From Clostridia bacterium (lineage in GTDB: Bacteria; Bacillota; Clostridia; Peptostreptococcales; Acidaminobacteraceae), in contig JACUUV010000002.1 of the NCBI GenBank assembly GCA_014859095.1, positions 62,001-126,000 on the forward strand: a DNA stretch of 64,000 bases, written 5' to 3'. The notes under the pieces were generated by a model, which saw only the letters and a list, made by a program, of their open reading frames with translations, was not told where the DNA came from and did not search any database. Shown here one piece after another: positions 16,516-23,330 of the stretch. The stretch's first letter is position 1. Each line of letters starts with the position of its first letter. The translations under genes and the position numbers were made by a program.

Positions 16516-17022
16516 CTATATAACAGGTGGAACAAAAGTTCTTGCGGCAAATTCCCTATCCAGCATCAACATACCGTGACCTTCTCCACCAATCATTTTA
16601 AGTTCATTTATAATTTTCTCCGCAGCACCCTCTTCTTCCACTTGCTCATCTATGAACCAGATCAACAAGTTGCGGGTTGCACGGTCTTTTTCTTCTTCAG
16701 CGATATCTGCAATATTGTTGATCAAAGCAGTAACGTGTTTCTCATGCTCAAGCGTCTCTTCAAATACTTCAAGTACACTTTTCCATTCAAATCTAGGCTT
16801 TTCAATTGCTTCCAGTTTTACTCTGCCACCACGCTCCGCAAGATAATTCAGGAATCTCATACCATGAAACTGCTCTTCTTCAAACTGTACGCGCATCCAG
16901 TTGGCAAAACCAGGAAGATTGGCATTCTCAAAATAAGCTGCCATCGATAGATACAGGTACGCAGAGTAAAATTCTGCATTGATTTGATTGTTGATCGCTT
17001 GTTCAAGTCTTGGATTAATCAT
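16516..17022 (-). CDS. ftnA: Ferritin
   Basis: 168 residues from the ATG at 17022. The alternative start 18 nt upstream contains the ribosome binding site AAAAGGAGAG within its first codons, so the inner ATG is chosen. Ferroxidase residues are visible: E-F-Y-S-A-Y-L-Y, E-E-E-Q-F-H-G-M-R-F, E-H-E-K-H-V-T and F-I-D-E-Q-V-E-E-E. It is a non-haem 24-mer storing Fe(III) and limiting Fenton chemistry. Co-location with PerR and superoxide reductase fits peroxide-responsive iron storage. Confidence 0.95.
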   Translation of the reverse strand: MINPRLEQAINNQINAEFYSAYLYLSMAAYFENANLPGFANWMRVQFEEEQFHGMRFLNYLAERGGRVKLEAIEKPRFEWKSVLEVFEETLEHEKHVTALINNIADIAEEEKDRATRNLLIWFIDEQVEEEGAAEKIINELKMIGGEGHGMLMLDREFAARTFVPPVI

Positions 17023-17044
17023 AATTACTCTCCTTTTCATAGAG

Positions 17045-17074
17045 AGAGTTTAGAATGTTCAGATCCTAAACTCT
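17045..17074 (-). other. Intercistronic hairpin between sor and ftnA
   Basis: 9-bp perfect stem AGAGTTTAG/CTAAACTCT with a 12-nt loop and no T-tract. It is more likely an mRNA-processing or stability element than a terminator. Confidence 0.5.
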
Positions 17075-17084
17075 TCACATTGAA

Positions 17085-17462
17085 CTACATTTCGTTTTTC
17101 CACAATCCGTGAAGATTACAATATTCTCTTGCCATTACAGCCTTTTCGTCAGTTTTGAATATAGCTACAGGCTCATCGCCAGGTTTGAGGAATGTTATTA
17201 AAGTGTCTGTTTCTGTAATAAGTTCAATCCATTCGATAAAATGTTCTTCTTTCATCGGATGAAGTGTCGAACCAACGGTCACTTTGTAGCCACCCTGAAT
17301 CGCTTCCACCACTGGTACATGCTTTTCTGTTGTTGAATCCGCAGATTTTTCTTCCATCAATTTCATGTTTTTGCCACAACATACAAGATCACCGCCACCC
17401 CAATGCAATACTTCTACGATATTTCCGCATTCTTCGCATTTATAGACATCAAGCTTCTTCAT
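17085..17462 (-). CDS. dfx: Desulfoferrodoxin (superoxide reductase)
   Basis: 125 residues, the two-centre (2Fe) form. The N-terminal desulforedoxin centre has C-E-E-C and C-C-G. The catalytic centre has E-K-H-V-P-V, S-T-L-H-P-M, E-E-H-F-I and C-N-L-H-G, supplying the four His and one Cys ligands and the active-site Glu-Lys. It reduces superoxide to hydrogen peroxide without making oxygen, taking electrons from rubredoxin. The peroxide then goes to rubrerythrin, encoded downstream. It lies 10 nt after perR. Confidence 0.95.
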   Translation of the reverse strand: MKKLDVYKCEECGNIVEVLHWGGGDLVCCGKNMKLMEEKSADSTTEKHVPVVEAIQGGYKVTVGSTLHPMKEEHFIEWIELITETDTLITFLKPGDEPVAIFKTDEKAVMAREYCNLHGLWKNEM

Positions 17463-17472
17463 TCAATACCTC

Positions 17473-17886
17473 CTATGAGTTGTTCTTGCAAACCTTGCAG
17501 ACCCCATAGAAAAACATTTGCTGATCATATACATCGAAATCTTTCAGAGCCTCACTGGAAATGCTCTCAACGTCGACTTCAAAATCATAAATCTTATGGC
17601 AATGTTCACATTTGAAATGGCCATGTACCTTGACATCCGCATCGAAGCGGACTTCAGTATCATCAATGGTAATAGCCATTGCAATTCCTTTTTCTATGAA
17701 GACTTTCAAGGTATTGTATACAGTAGTTTTTGAAAGTGTGGGAATCTGACTGTTCAAGGCATTGTAAATGGTTTCAACCGTCGGATGCTCCTTGTTCTGG
17801 AGCAAATATTCATAGATTTTGATCCGTTGAAAAGATGGTTTTATGCCATTGTTTCTTAAAAAGTCACCAAAATAATTTTCTTGCAT
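17473..17886 (-). CDS. perR: Fur-family repressor, PerR type
   Basis: 137 residues from the ATG at 17886, 8 nt after GGAAGGTG; an ATG 9 nt upstream is too close to that site. A winged helix (K-P-S-F-Q-R-I-K-I-Y-E-Y-L, T-L-S-K-T-T-V-Y-N-T-L) is followed by the metal-sensing region with H-G-H-F-K-C-E-H-C and Y-D-F. The C-terminal C-K-V-C completes the structural zinc site. The neighbours (rubredoxin, superoxide reductase, ferritin, rubrerythrin) point to PerR rather than Fur. It probably represses its own operon through the palindrome at 18121-18153 until peroxide oxidises its iron-site histidines. Confidence 0.88.
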   Translation of the reverse strand: MQENYFGDFLRNNGIKPSFQRIKIYEYLLQNKEHPTVETIYNALNSQIPTLSKTTVYNTLKVFIEKGIAMAITIDDTEVRFDADVKVHGHFKCEHCHKIYDFEVDVESISSEALKDFDVYDQQMFFYGVCKVCKNNS

Positions 17887-17917
17887 ATCATTCACCTTCC
17901 CACACTTTCATCAAACA

Positions 17918-18076
17918 TTAAGCCAAAGGCTCAAACATATCCTTACCTACTCCACAAAGTGGGCATACCCAATCTTCCGGAACATCTTCAAAAGAGGTGC
18001 CAGGAGCAACTCCATTATCTGGATCGCCAAGTTCAGGATCATAAACATAACCACATGCTACACATTCATACTTCAT
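17918..18076 (-). CDS. rd: Rubredoxin
   Basis: 52 residues, the standard rubredoxin length. The two iron-binding motifs are C-V-A-C-G-Y and C-P-L-C-G-V; Y-D-P-E-x-G-D-P-D and W-V-C-P are also typical. AAGGAGAG precedes the ATG by 7 nt. It carries electrons between the NADH:rubredoxin-reductase-like enzyme encoded divergently at 18311 and the superoxide reductase and rubrerythrin encoded downstream. It is the first gene of the operon. Confidence 0.96.
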   Translation of the reverse strand: MKYECVACGYVYDPELGDPDNGVAPGTSFEDVPEDWVCPLCGVGKDMFEPLA

Positions 18077-18120
18077 AATCATACTCTCCTTATACTTTGA
18101 ATTTTGTTTTGACTGTTTTA

Positions 18121-18153
18121 ATTATCAATTTGTAACGATTACAACTTGATAAT
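18121..18153. promoter_or_regulatory. 33-bp nested palindrome, candidate PerR operator
   Basis: Outer arms ATTATCAA (18121-18128)/TTGATAAT (18146-18153) and inner TTGTAA (18130-18135)/TTACAA (18139-18144) share one centre at 18137; 14 of 16 base pairs match. The inner 15-mer resembles the 7-1-7 PerR/Fur box with 3 differences. It overlaps the rubredoxin operon -10. Confidence 0.7.
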
Positions 18154-18177
18154 AACACTTTTCAATTTTGATGTCAA
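18149..18177 (-). promoter_or_regulatory. Promoter of the rubredoxin-perR-dfx-ftnA-rbr operon
   Basis: On the minus strand consensus TTGACA (18172-18177), 17-bp spacer, TATTAT (18149-18154). The palindrome lies over the -10 and the start of transcription. Confidence 0.82.
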
Positions 18178-18237
18178 CAGTCCATTTTGTTTATACCCCA
18201 ATAATCATTGCAACCAAACAAAATTATAAATAATATT

Positions 18238-18267
18238 TTGCTTAAACTGGAATTTATTTGGTATAAA
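18238..18267 (+). promoter_or_regulatory. Promoter of the NADH:rubredoxin-reductase-like gene
   Basis: TTGCTT (18238-18243), 18-bp spacer, TATAAA (18262-18267). A TTGTAAC half-site identical to one arm of the PerR-like palindrome follows at 18270-18276, hinting at shared control. Confidence 0.5.
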
Positions 18268-18310
18268 AATTGTAACATAATCAATTTGCAAAAGAAAGGT
18301 AGGCATTACA

Positions 18311-19486
18311 ATGTCAAAAAAAATTATTATTGTCGGAAATGGCGCGGCAGGAAATGCGGCAACTGAAGAAATTCTGAATCAAAATGAGGCACATGAGATC
18401 ACAATCATAACCAAGGAAGCGATACCTGTTTACTATAGGCCTATGCTTTCCGAATATGTAAGTGAGGAAAACCTACCAAAACGTTTTTATTTGCATGATC
18501 TTGATTGGTATAAGGAAAATCGCATCATACTTAAAACATCAAGTTCAGTCAATCAAATTCTCCCGGAAACGCACGAAGTGATTCTCGCAAGTGGCGAGAA
18601 ATTACACTACGATTCACTGATTCTCAGTTCGGGAAGCAACAACTTCATTCCGCCAATGCCTGGAGCAAACCTTAAGAATGTCGTTTCTCTCAGAACTTTT
18701 GATGATGCCGAAATGATCAAGGAACTCGCCAGCACCTCTAAAAAAGCTGTGATCATCGGAGGTGGACTTCTTGGTCTTGAACTGGGATGGCAACTTAGAA
18801 AATTGGACATTTCCGTTGATGTGGTCGAAATGATGGATCGTTTGTTGCCCAGACAGTTGGACCTTGAAGCTTCGAAATTGTTCGAGGAAAAAGTGTCAAA
18901 AACAGGCATCAAAGTGATGAAAGGTGTTCAGACCAAGGGAATTGTGGGTGTCGACTCGGCAAAAGGAGTAGAACTTTCGGATGGCACCATTCTTGAAGCT
19001 GATTTTGTCATTTTTTCAATAGGTGTGAGAGCGGATACATCGCTCGCTAAAGAAGCCGGACTCAAGATCGAGCGTGGTATTGTGGTCGATGATTTCATGA
19101 GAACCAGTCAGACCGATATATATGCCGCTGGTGATTGCGCAGAACATAAAGGTGTCAACTATGCCATATGGCCGGAATCAGTCGATCAAGGAAAAATTGC
19201 CGGACTCAACGCAATCGGTATCAGATCTGTTTACGAACCGGTGATTCCTTTCAATATTTATCAAGGTATGAATATGAGGCTGTTTTCCATTGGTGATGTT
19301 GGTGGCAATCCTGGGATTGTCTATGATACCCATAAAGTCAAAGACGATCAACATTTCGAAAAATACTTCTTCACCGATGACATATTGGTTGGTGGTATTT
19401 TGCTGGATGACATCTCCAAATCTTCAAAACTGAAAAAAGCACTCTCCAATCGCGTTCATAAAAAGGATTTCATCGATTCCTTATAG
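18311..19486 (+). CDS. NADH:rubredoxin oxidoreductase-like flavoprotein
   Basis: 391 residues. An N-terminal FAD-binding G-N-G-A-A-G-N-A and a central NAD-binding G-G-G-L-L-G-L-E-L-G (about 150) are followed by the FAD motif D-I-Y-A-A-G-D-C-A-E. There is no C-x4-C redox pair, so it belongs to the NROR/ferredoxin-reductase type rather than the glutathione-reductase type. Position opposite a rubredoxin operon supports NADH-to-rubredoxin electron transfer feeding superoxide reductase and rubrerythrin. A nitrite-reductase-like reductase subunit is the alternative, but no partner gene is near. Confidence 0.85.
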   Translation: MSKKIIIVGNGAAGNAATEEILNQNEAHEITIITKEAIPVYYRPMLSEYVSEENLPKRFYLHDLDWYKENRIILKTSSSVNQILPETHEVILASGEKLHYDSLILSSGSNNFIPPMPGANLKNVVSLRTFDDAEMIKELASTSKKAVIIGGGLLGLELGWQLRKLDISVDVVEMMDRLLPRQLDLEASKLFEEKVSKTGIKVMKGVQTKGIVGVDSAKGVELSDGTILEADFVIFSIGVRADTSLAKEAGLKIERGIVVDDFMRTSQTDIYAAGDCAEHKGVNYAIWPESVDQGKIAGLNAIGIRSVYEPVIPFNIYQGMNMRLFSIGDVGGNPGIVYDTHKVKDDQHFEKYFFTDDILVGGILLDDISKSSKLKKALSNRVHKKDFIDSL

Positions 19487-19500
19487 ATTCAACAAAAAAC

Positions 19501-19542
19501 CGGTCTTACATCTTTTTAAACAAGATGCAAGACCGATTTTAT
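19501..19542. terminator. Bidirectional terminator
   Basis: 14-nt arms CGGTCTTACATCTT/AAGATGCAAGACCG (one mismatch) between convergent genes, with T-rich flanks on both strands. Confidence 0.85.
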
Positions 19543-19549
19543 ATGTTTT

Positions 19550-19816
19550 TTATTTGGTGTAATTGAACATCAATTTGATCAATTCTTCCATTTTTTCCTT
19601 ATCGACTTTATCCTCATCCATGAAACAACTTGTAGCTTGACGCTCCATGACCGCCAGTCCGACTTTGTGGATGGATTGCTTTATTGCCGCGATTTGGACC
19701 AAAATCTCATCGCATCCCTTATCGCTTTCCACCATATTCTCAATCCCCTGGACATGACCTTTGATTGTCTTTAGTCGATTGATGATTTTCTTTTTATCAT
19801 CATCCATTTCAATCAT
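19550..19816 (-). CDS. CsoR/CstR-family repressor, persulfide-sensor type
   Basis: 88 residues, all-helical DUF156 fold (I-I-N-R-L-K-T-I-K-G-H-V-Q-G-I). Two cysteines are conserved: Cys35 (K-G-C-D-E-I-L) and Cys64 (T-S-C-F). The copper ligand histidine that lies four residues before the second cysteine in CsoR is Gln60 here. A Cys pair without that His matches CstR, which senses persulfides, rather than a copper sensor. The next gene on the same strand, 18 nt upstream, encodes a rhodanese/TusA/DsrE sulfur-transfer protein, the classic CstR target. The sensing role is inferred from these two facts. Confidence 0.82.
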   Translation of the reverse strand: MIEMDDDKKKIINRLKTIKGHVQGIENMVESDKGCDEILVQIAAIKQSIHKVGLAVMERQATSCFMDEDKVDKEKMEELIKLMFNYTK

Positions 19817-19834
19817 TTGATACCTCCAACAGAA

Positions 19835-22318
19835 CTAAATGAATAAACTCATGTTTGAATCTTCAGTAGCACCAAGCATTGAAGCCACACCGCCGAGTTC
19901 AACTCCTTCTATCAACTCTTCCTCAGTGATTCCCATCAAATCCATCGACATGTTGCAAGCCACCATACGGATACCGTTTTCCATTGCCATTTGAAGCATG
20001 GCCTCAAGCGAATCCACATTGTGTTTTTTCATGACCATACGGATCATCTTTGGACCCATTCCGAGCATGTTCATCTTCGAAAGTCCTAACTTTCGAGTGC
20101 CTCGTGGCAACATGGAACTGAACATCTTTCCTATGAAATCTTTCTTTACATTGACTTTTTCAGGTCTTCTGAGTATGTTAAGTCCCCAGAACGTATAGAA
20201 AAGAGTTACCTTTTTGCCCATGGATGCCGCGCCATTTGCAATAATGAGTGTTGCAATCGCTTTATCGAGATCCCCACTGAAAACCACTATGGTCTTATCG
20301 TCTTTGGATTCCACAAGAGCATTGGATGCTCTTTTTCTGCCTTTTCTGATTCGCGCAAAAAATTGCTTGTCCTCCTTGCCTGATTCGATCAAAGTGTTGC
20401 CTGTCTTGTCACACCAGACTCCAATATCACTCATGAAACCAGGATCCGTTGCCTTGACATCCAAGATGTCCCCTACTTTCATGGCCTCGAGTGACTTGCT
20501 CACTTGCATGATCGGACCAGGACATTGAAGTCCGCAGGCATTCAATTTGATCACTTCTGCACTCGCATCATCAATTTCGTGGACATCTTCCACATCTCCT
20601 GATTCTGTGAGTTGAATTTCAGAATTGAACGAAATACCTCCGCATGCTTTGTTGTCATCCTGGCAAAGAACAGTCGCATAGGTAGTATAGCCGCCCATGA
20701 GGTTATAGACATGCTCAAAACCGTTTTGCATCAAAATTCTCGAAGCCGCATGGCCTCTGATACCTACCGCGCAGTATATTACAATTTTCTTGTTTTTATC
20801 CAGTTCATGCATTCTGTCTCTAATGGAATCCACGGGAATATTGATCGAACCGGTGATAAATCCCATATCTCTTTCGATTGGCTCTCTGACATCAAGAATG
20901 ATCACATCTTTATCAATAGACTTGAACTCATGCCATTGAAATGGTTTTGTGATTCCCTTAAGAATATTCTCACCAACATATCCCGCCATATTCACAGGAT
21001 CTTTTGCTGAAGAATAAGGTGGCGCATAAGCAAGTTCAAGTTCTGTCAAATCAAATACAGTTGCATTGAATCTGATGGCAGTGGCAATGACGTCAATGCG
21101 TTTTTCTACTCCATCATATCCAACATTTTGCGCTCCGAGCACTTTGCCATCCATACCGAAGATCAACTTTAGCGTCATAGGAATCGCACCTGGATAATAG
21201 CCTGCATGCGAATTCGGATGAATAAGTGTCGTGTAATAATCTTTTCCGTATACTTTGCCTTCTCTAATCAGTGTTTTTTCATTGACACCAGTTGAAGAGA
21301 CAGTAAGATCAAAAACTTTGGCTACTGAAGTTCCTTGAGTGCCTTTGTATGTGCTCTGGATACCAGCAATGTTGTCAGCGCAAATACGACCTTGCTTATT
21401 GGCAGGTCCCGCAAGTGGAACCATGGTTTTTTGTCCACCTATGAAGTCAACAACTTCAATGGCATCACCTATTGCATATATGCTTGGATCAGATGTCTTT
21501 AATGAGGCATCCACAACAATTCCGTTTCTTTGGTTCATTTCAAGACCTGCATTTTTGGCAAGTTCACTTTGTGGTCTGATGCCGATGGAAAGGATCACAA
21601 GATCCGCTTCTACGAATTTTCCACTTTGAAGTGTCACTCTTGTCTTACCGTTATGATATTCGAATGATTTTACACCATCACCCAAATAGAGTCCGACATT
21701 TTTGGTTTTCATATGCTTATGGACAATTTGGGCCATTTCAAAATCTACTGGAGCCATGACTTGGTCAGCCATTTCAACAACAGATACCTCGATACCTAAA
21801 TCGTGTAAGTTTTCAGCCATTTCAAGACCTATGAAACCTCCACCTATGACTGCGGCAGTCTTTGGCTTCATGCCATCAACAAACCCTTTGATTCTATCCA
21901 CGTCTGGGATATTCCATAATGAAAAGATGTTTGGAGCGTCAATTCCAGGAATTGGCGGCTTAAGTGGTGTTGAACCAGGAGAGAGGACTAGAACATCATA
22001 GGATTCCTCATAGACATTATTATTCTTTATGTCTCTGATTTCCACCGTTTTTTTCTCTCTATCAATTGACAATACTTCATTTTCCACACGGACATCAATG
22101 TTGAATCTTGCTTTCATCGCTTCTGGAGTCTGAAGTAAAAGCGCACCTCTTTCTTCGATGGTTCCACCTACATAATAAGGAAGACCACAGTTCGCGAATG
22201 ATATGTACGGTCCTCTTTCAAGCATGATTATTTCAGCATGTTCATCCACTCTTCTCAGACGTGCTGCCGCACTTGCTCCACCGGCCACTCCCCCGACTAT
22301 CAATACCTTTTGTCTCAT
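19835..22318 (-). CDS. CoA-disulfide reductase-rhodanese-TusA-DsrE fusion protein
   Basis: 827 residues from the ATG at 22318; the upstream ATG at 22330 overlaps the ribosome binding site GGAGG. There are four domains. Residues 1-450 are a CoA-disulfide/NADH-persulfide reductase with G-G-V-A-G-G-A-S, active Cys44 in S-F-A-N-C-G-L-P-Y-Y, a second G-G-G-F-I-G-L-E-M and Y-A-I-G-D-A. Residues about 465-555 are a rhodanese with Cys in Y-C-A-V-G-I-R-G. Residues about 590-665 are TusA with C-G-L-Q-C-P-G-P. Residues about 680-827 are a DsrE-type domain with A-C-N-M-S-M-D-L-M-G. Together they could take sulfane sulfur from thiosulfate or polysulfide, pass it among cysteines and reduce it at FAD. It is probably controlled by the adjacent CstR-like repressor. 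Confidence 0.92.
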   Translation of the reverse strand: MRQKVLIVGGVAGGASAAARLRRVDEHAEIIMLERGPYISFANCGLPYYVGGTIEERGALLLQTPEAMKARFNIDVRVENEVLSIDREKKTVEIRDIKNNNVYEESYDVLVLSPGSTPLKPPIPGIDAPNIFSLWNIPDVDRIKGFVDGMKPKTAAVIGGGFIGLEMAENLHDLGIEVSVVEMADQVMAPVDFEMAQIVHKHMKTKNVGLYLGDGVKSFEYHNGKTRVTLQSGKFVEADLVILSIGIRPQSELAKNAGLEMNQRNGIVVDASLKTSDPSIYAIGDAIEVVDFIGGQKTMVPLAGPANKQGRICADNIAGIQSTYKGTQGTSVAKVFDLTVSSTGVNEKTLIREGKVYGKDYYTTLIHPNSHAGYYPGAIPMTLKLIFGMDGKVLGAQNVGYDGVEKRIDVIATAIRFNATVFDLTELELAYAPPYSSAKDPVNMAGYVGENILKGITKPFQWHEFKSIDKDVIILDVREPIERDMGFITGSINIPVDSIRDRMHELDKNKKIVIYCAVGIRGHAASRILMQNGFEHVYNLMGGYTTYATVLCQDDNKACGGISFNSEIQLTESGDVEDVHEIDDASAEVIKLNACGLQCPGPIMQVSKSLEAMKVGDILDVKATDPGFMSDIGVWCDKTGNTLIESGKEDKQFFARIRKGRKRASNALVESKDDKTIVVFSGDLDKAIATLIIANGAASMGKKVTLFYTFWGLNILRRPEKVNVKKDFIGKMFSSMLPRGTRKLGLSKMNMLGMGPKMIRMVMKKHNVDSLEAMLQMAMENGIRMVACNMSMDLMGITEEELIEGVELGGVASMLGATEDSNMSLFI

Positions 22319-22343
22319 TGTTCCCTCCATCTAATCATAATCA

Positions 22344-22370
22344 AATAAAAAGAGCCCATACGGGGCTCTT
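22344..22370 (-). terminator. Terminator of the hesB-like/glutaredoxin operon
   Basis: On the minus strand AAGAGCCC-CGTAT-GGGCTCTT followed by TTTATT, 14 nt after the glutaredoxin stop. Confidence 0.88.
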
Positions 22371-22383
22371 CCAATGCTTCCGC

Positions 22384-22617
22384 TTATAATCCCAAAAGCG
22401 TATCCAATCTTGCTTTGTCAAAACCTTGGATCACTTCGTCCTCGACATAAATCACTGGAACGCCCATGAATCCTTTTGACATCAATTCCTTGCGTGCTTC
22501 GATATCAGTTGAAACATTTTTTTCTGTGAAAGAAACGCCTTTTTCGTTTAAATATTCTTTAGCCATAGTACAATAACCACAAGTATTGCTTGAATAAATT
22601 ACAACATTTTTTGACAT
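22384..22617 (-). CDS. Glutaredoxin family protein
   Basis: 77 residues. Thioredoxin-fold redox motif C-G-Y-C (Cys13-Cys16), cis-proline V-P-V-I and the C-terminal G-F-D-K-A-R-L are typical of small bacterial NrdH/Grx-like proteins. GGAGG precedes the ATG. It starts 25 nt after the stop of the selenocysteine-containing HesB-like gene and ends at a terminator, so the two form a bicistronic operon. Glutaredoxins and A-type proteins both serve iron-sulfur cluster transfer in other bacteria, so a joint role is plausible but unproven. No ribonucleotide reductase gene is near. Confidence 0.9.
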   Translation of the reverse strand: MSKNVVIYSSNTCGYCTMAKEYLNEKGVSFTEKNVSTDIEARKELMSKGFMGVPVIYVEDEVIQGFDKARLDTLLGL

Positions 22618-22642
22618 TTTAATACCTCCAAATCATAATTTC

Positions 22643-22930
22643 TTAACATCTCGAACCGTAATGCAAAGCCTGAATATAGAAACCTCGTGTCAACAGGAAA
22701 CTGGAATAGTCCACCTTGAATCCATGGTGGGTTTCCATCAATTCAGAGTCTGCAAATACTTTAATACCCTCTATTAGTTCCAAGTAATCATTTTCCTTTT
22801 GTTCGTCCCGAACAAATCCAAATTTTGGACCGCCTCAGCCTACGCCGAGAACATTGATTCGGTAACCGCTTTTGGGGTTCGATTCTTTTTTTAATTTCTC
22901 AATTGCACTTTGAGTTAGTGAAATTTTCAT
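22643..22930 (-). CDS. HesB/IscA-like selenoprotein (in-frame TGA read as selenocysteine)
   Basis: 95 residues if the single in-frame TGA at 22835-22837 (codon 32) is read through. It begins M-K-I-S-L-T-Q-S-A-I-E-K-L-K-K-E, has I-N-V-L-G-V-G-U-G-G-P-K-F-G-F around the TGA, then D-E-Q-K-E-N-D and a C-terminal G-F-Y-I-Q-A-L, ending in Cys. The text on both sides of the TGA fits one HesB/IscA-like fold, and U replaces the first cluster-ligand cysteine. The start has GGGAGG 5 nt upstream and a strong promoter at 22967-22995. A hairpin of SECIS type follows the TGA. HesB-like selenoproteins are a known family in anaerobes. It is translated with the glutaredoxin gene downstream. A plain nonsense mutation is the alternative. 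Confidence 0.85.
22798..22837 (-). promoter_or_regulatory. Bacterial SECIS-like element after the UGA codon
   Basis: On the minus strand TGA is followed after 18 nt by a perfect 7-bp stem TTTGTTC/GAACAAA with the pentaloop GGGAC (22805-22809). The UGA-to-loop distance is 25 nt and the loop starts with G, both as expected for SelB-binding SECIS hairpins inside the coding region. Confidence 0.8.
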
Positions 22931-22966
22931 CAAAGCCTCCCGCCCCCCTGCCTTGGGGATAATCCT

Positions 22967-22995
22967 ATATTACTATCTTTTTCATATCCTGTCAA
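22967..22995 (-). promoter_or_regulatory. Promoter of the hesB-like/glutaredoxin operon
   Basis: On the minus strand consensus TTGACA (22990-22995), 17-bp spacer, TAATAT (22967-22972), about 37 nt before the start codon. Confidence 0.8.
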
Positions 22996-23036
22996 ATGAT
23001 TTCGAGTAAAAAAGCTATGAACATATTGTTAACAGG

Positions 23037-23276
23037 CTATCCACATTATCACACCAATTATGTGAACCTAAAATAATCATAATTATCGAAATTTTTGCTC
23101 TATGTTAATAAATTGTAAACAAATATCGAACATTCCTTGACATTTACACGTATTAATTCATTTATTTCGGCTTTTCGAATCAAAATAGGCTTCACTTAGC
23201 TCTTTGTCTATTTTTCAACGTTCGGTTATACACATTATCCACACTTTTATCCACAAGTTATTCTTCATTATTCACA
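23037..23276. other. Cluster of DnaA-box 9-mers upstream of recU
   Basis: Two perfect TTATCCACA (23235-23243, 23247-23255) and one-mismatch forms TTATACACA (23226-23234), TTATTCACA (23268-23276) and CTATCCACA (23037-23045) occur, all in the same direction and four of them within 51 bp. The 22931-23330 stretch is AT-rich and otherwise holds only the hesB-like promoter. No dnaA, dnaN or rpmH gene is near, so it is not evidently oriC. Confidence 0.6.
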
Positions 23277-23330
23277 TGTTTACAAAATCGTGATAGACTT
23301 GATATAGGATATTTCATGGAGGACAATAAA

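Noticed and set aside
22835..22837. In-frame TGA as a simple nonsense mutation of a HesB-like gene
   Set aside because: The frame is intact on both sides, the TGA falls on the ligand-cysteine column, a SECIS-type hairpin sits at the right distance, and promoter and ribosome binding site are strong. Selenocysteine is the better reading, though not proven.
23037..23276. Chromosomal origin of replication
   Set aside because: DnaA boxes are present but dnaA, dnaN, recF, rpmH and gyrase genes are all absent from the window.
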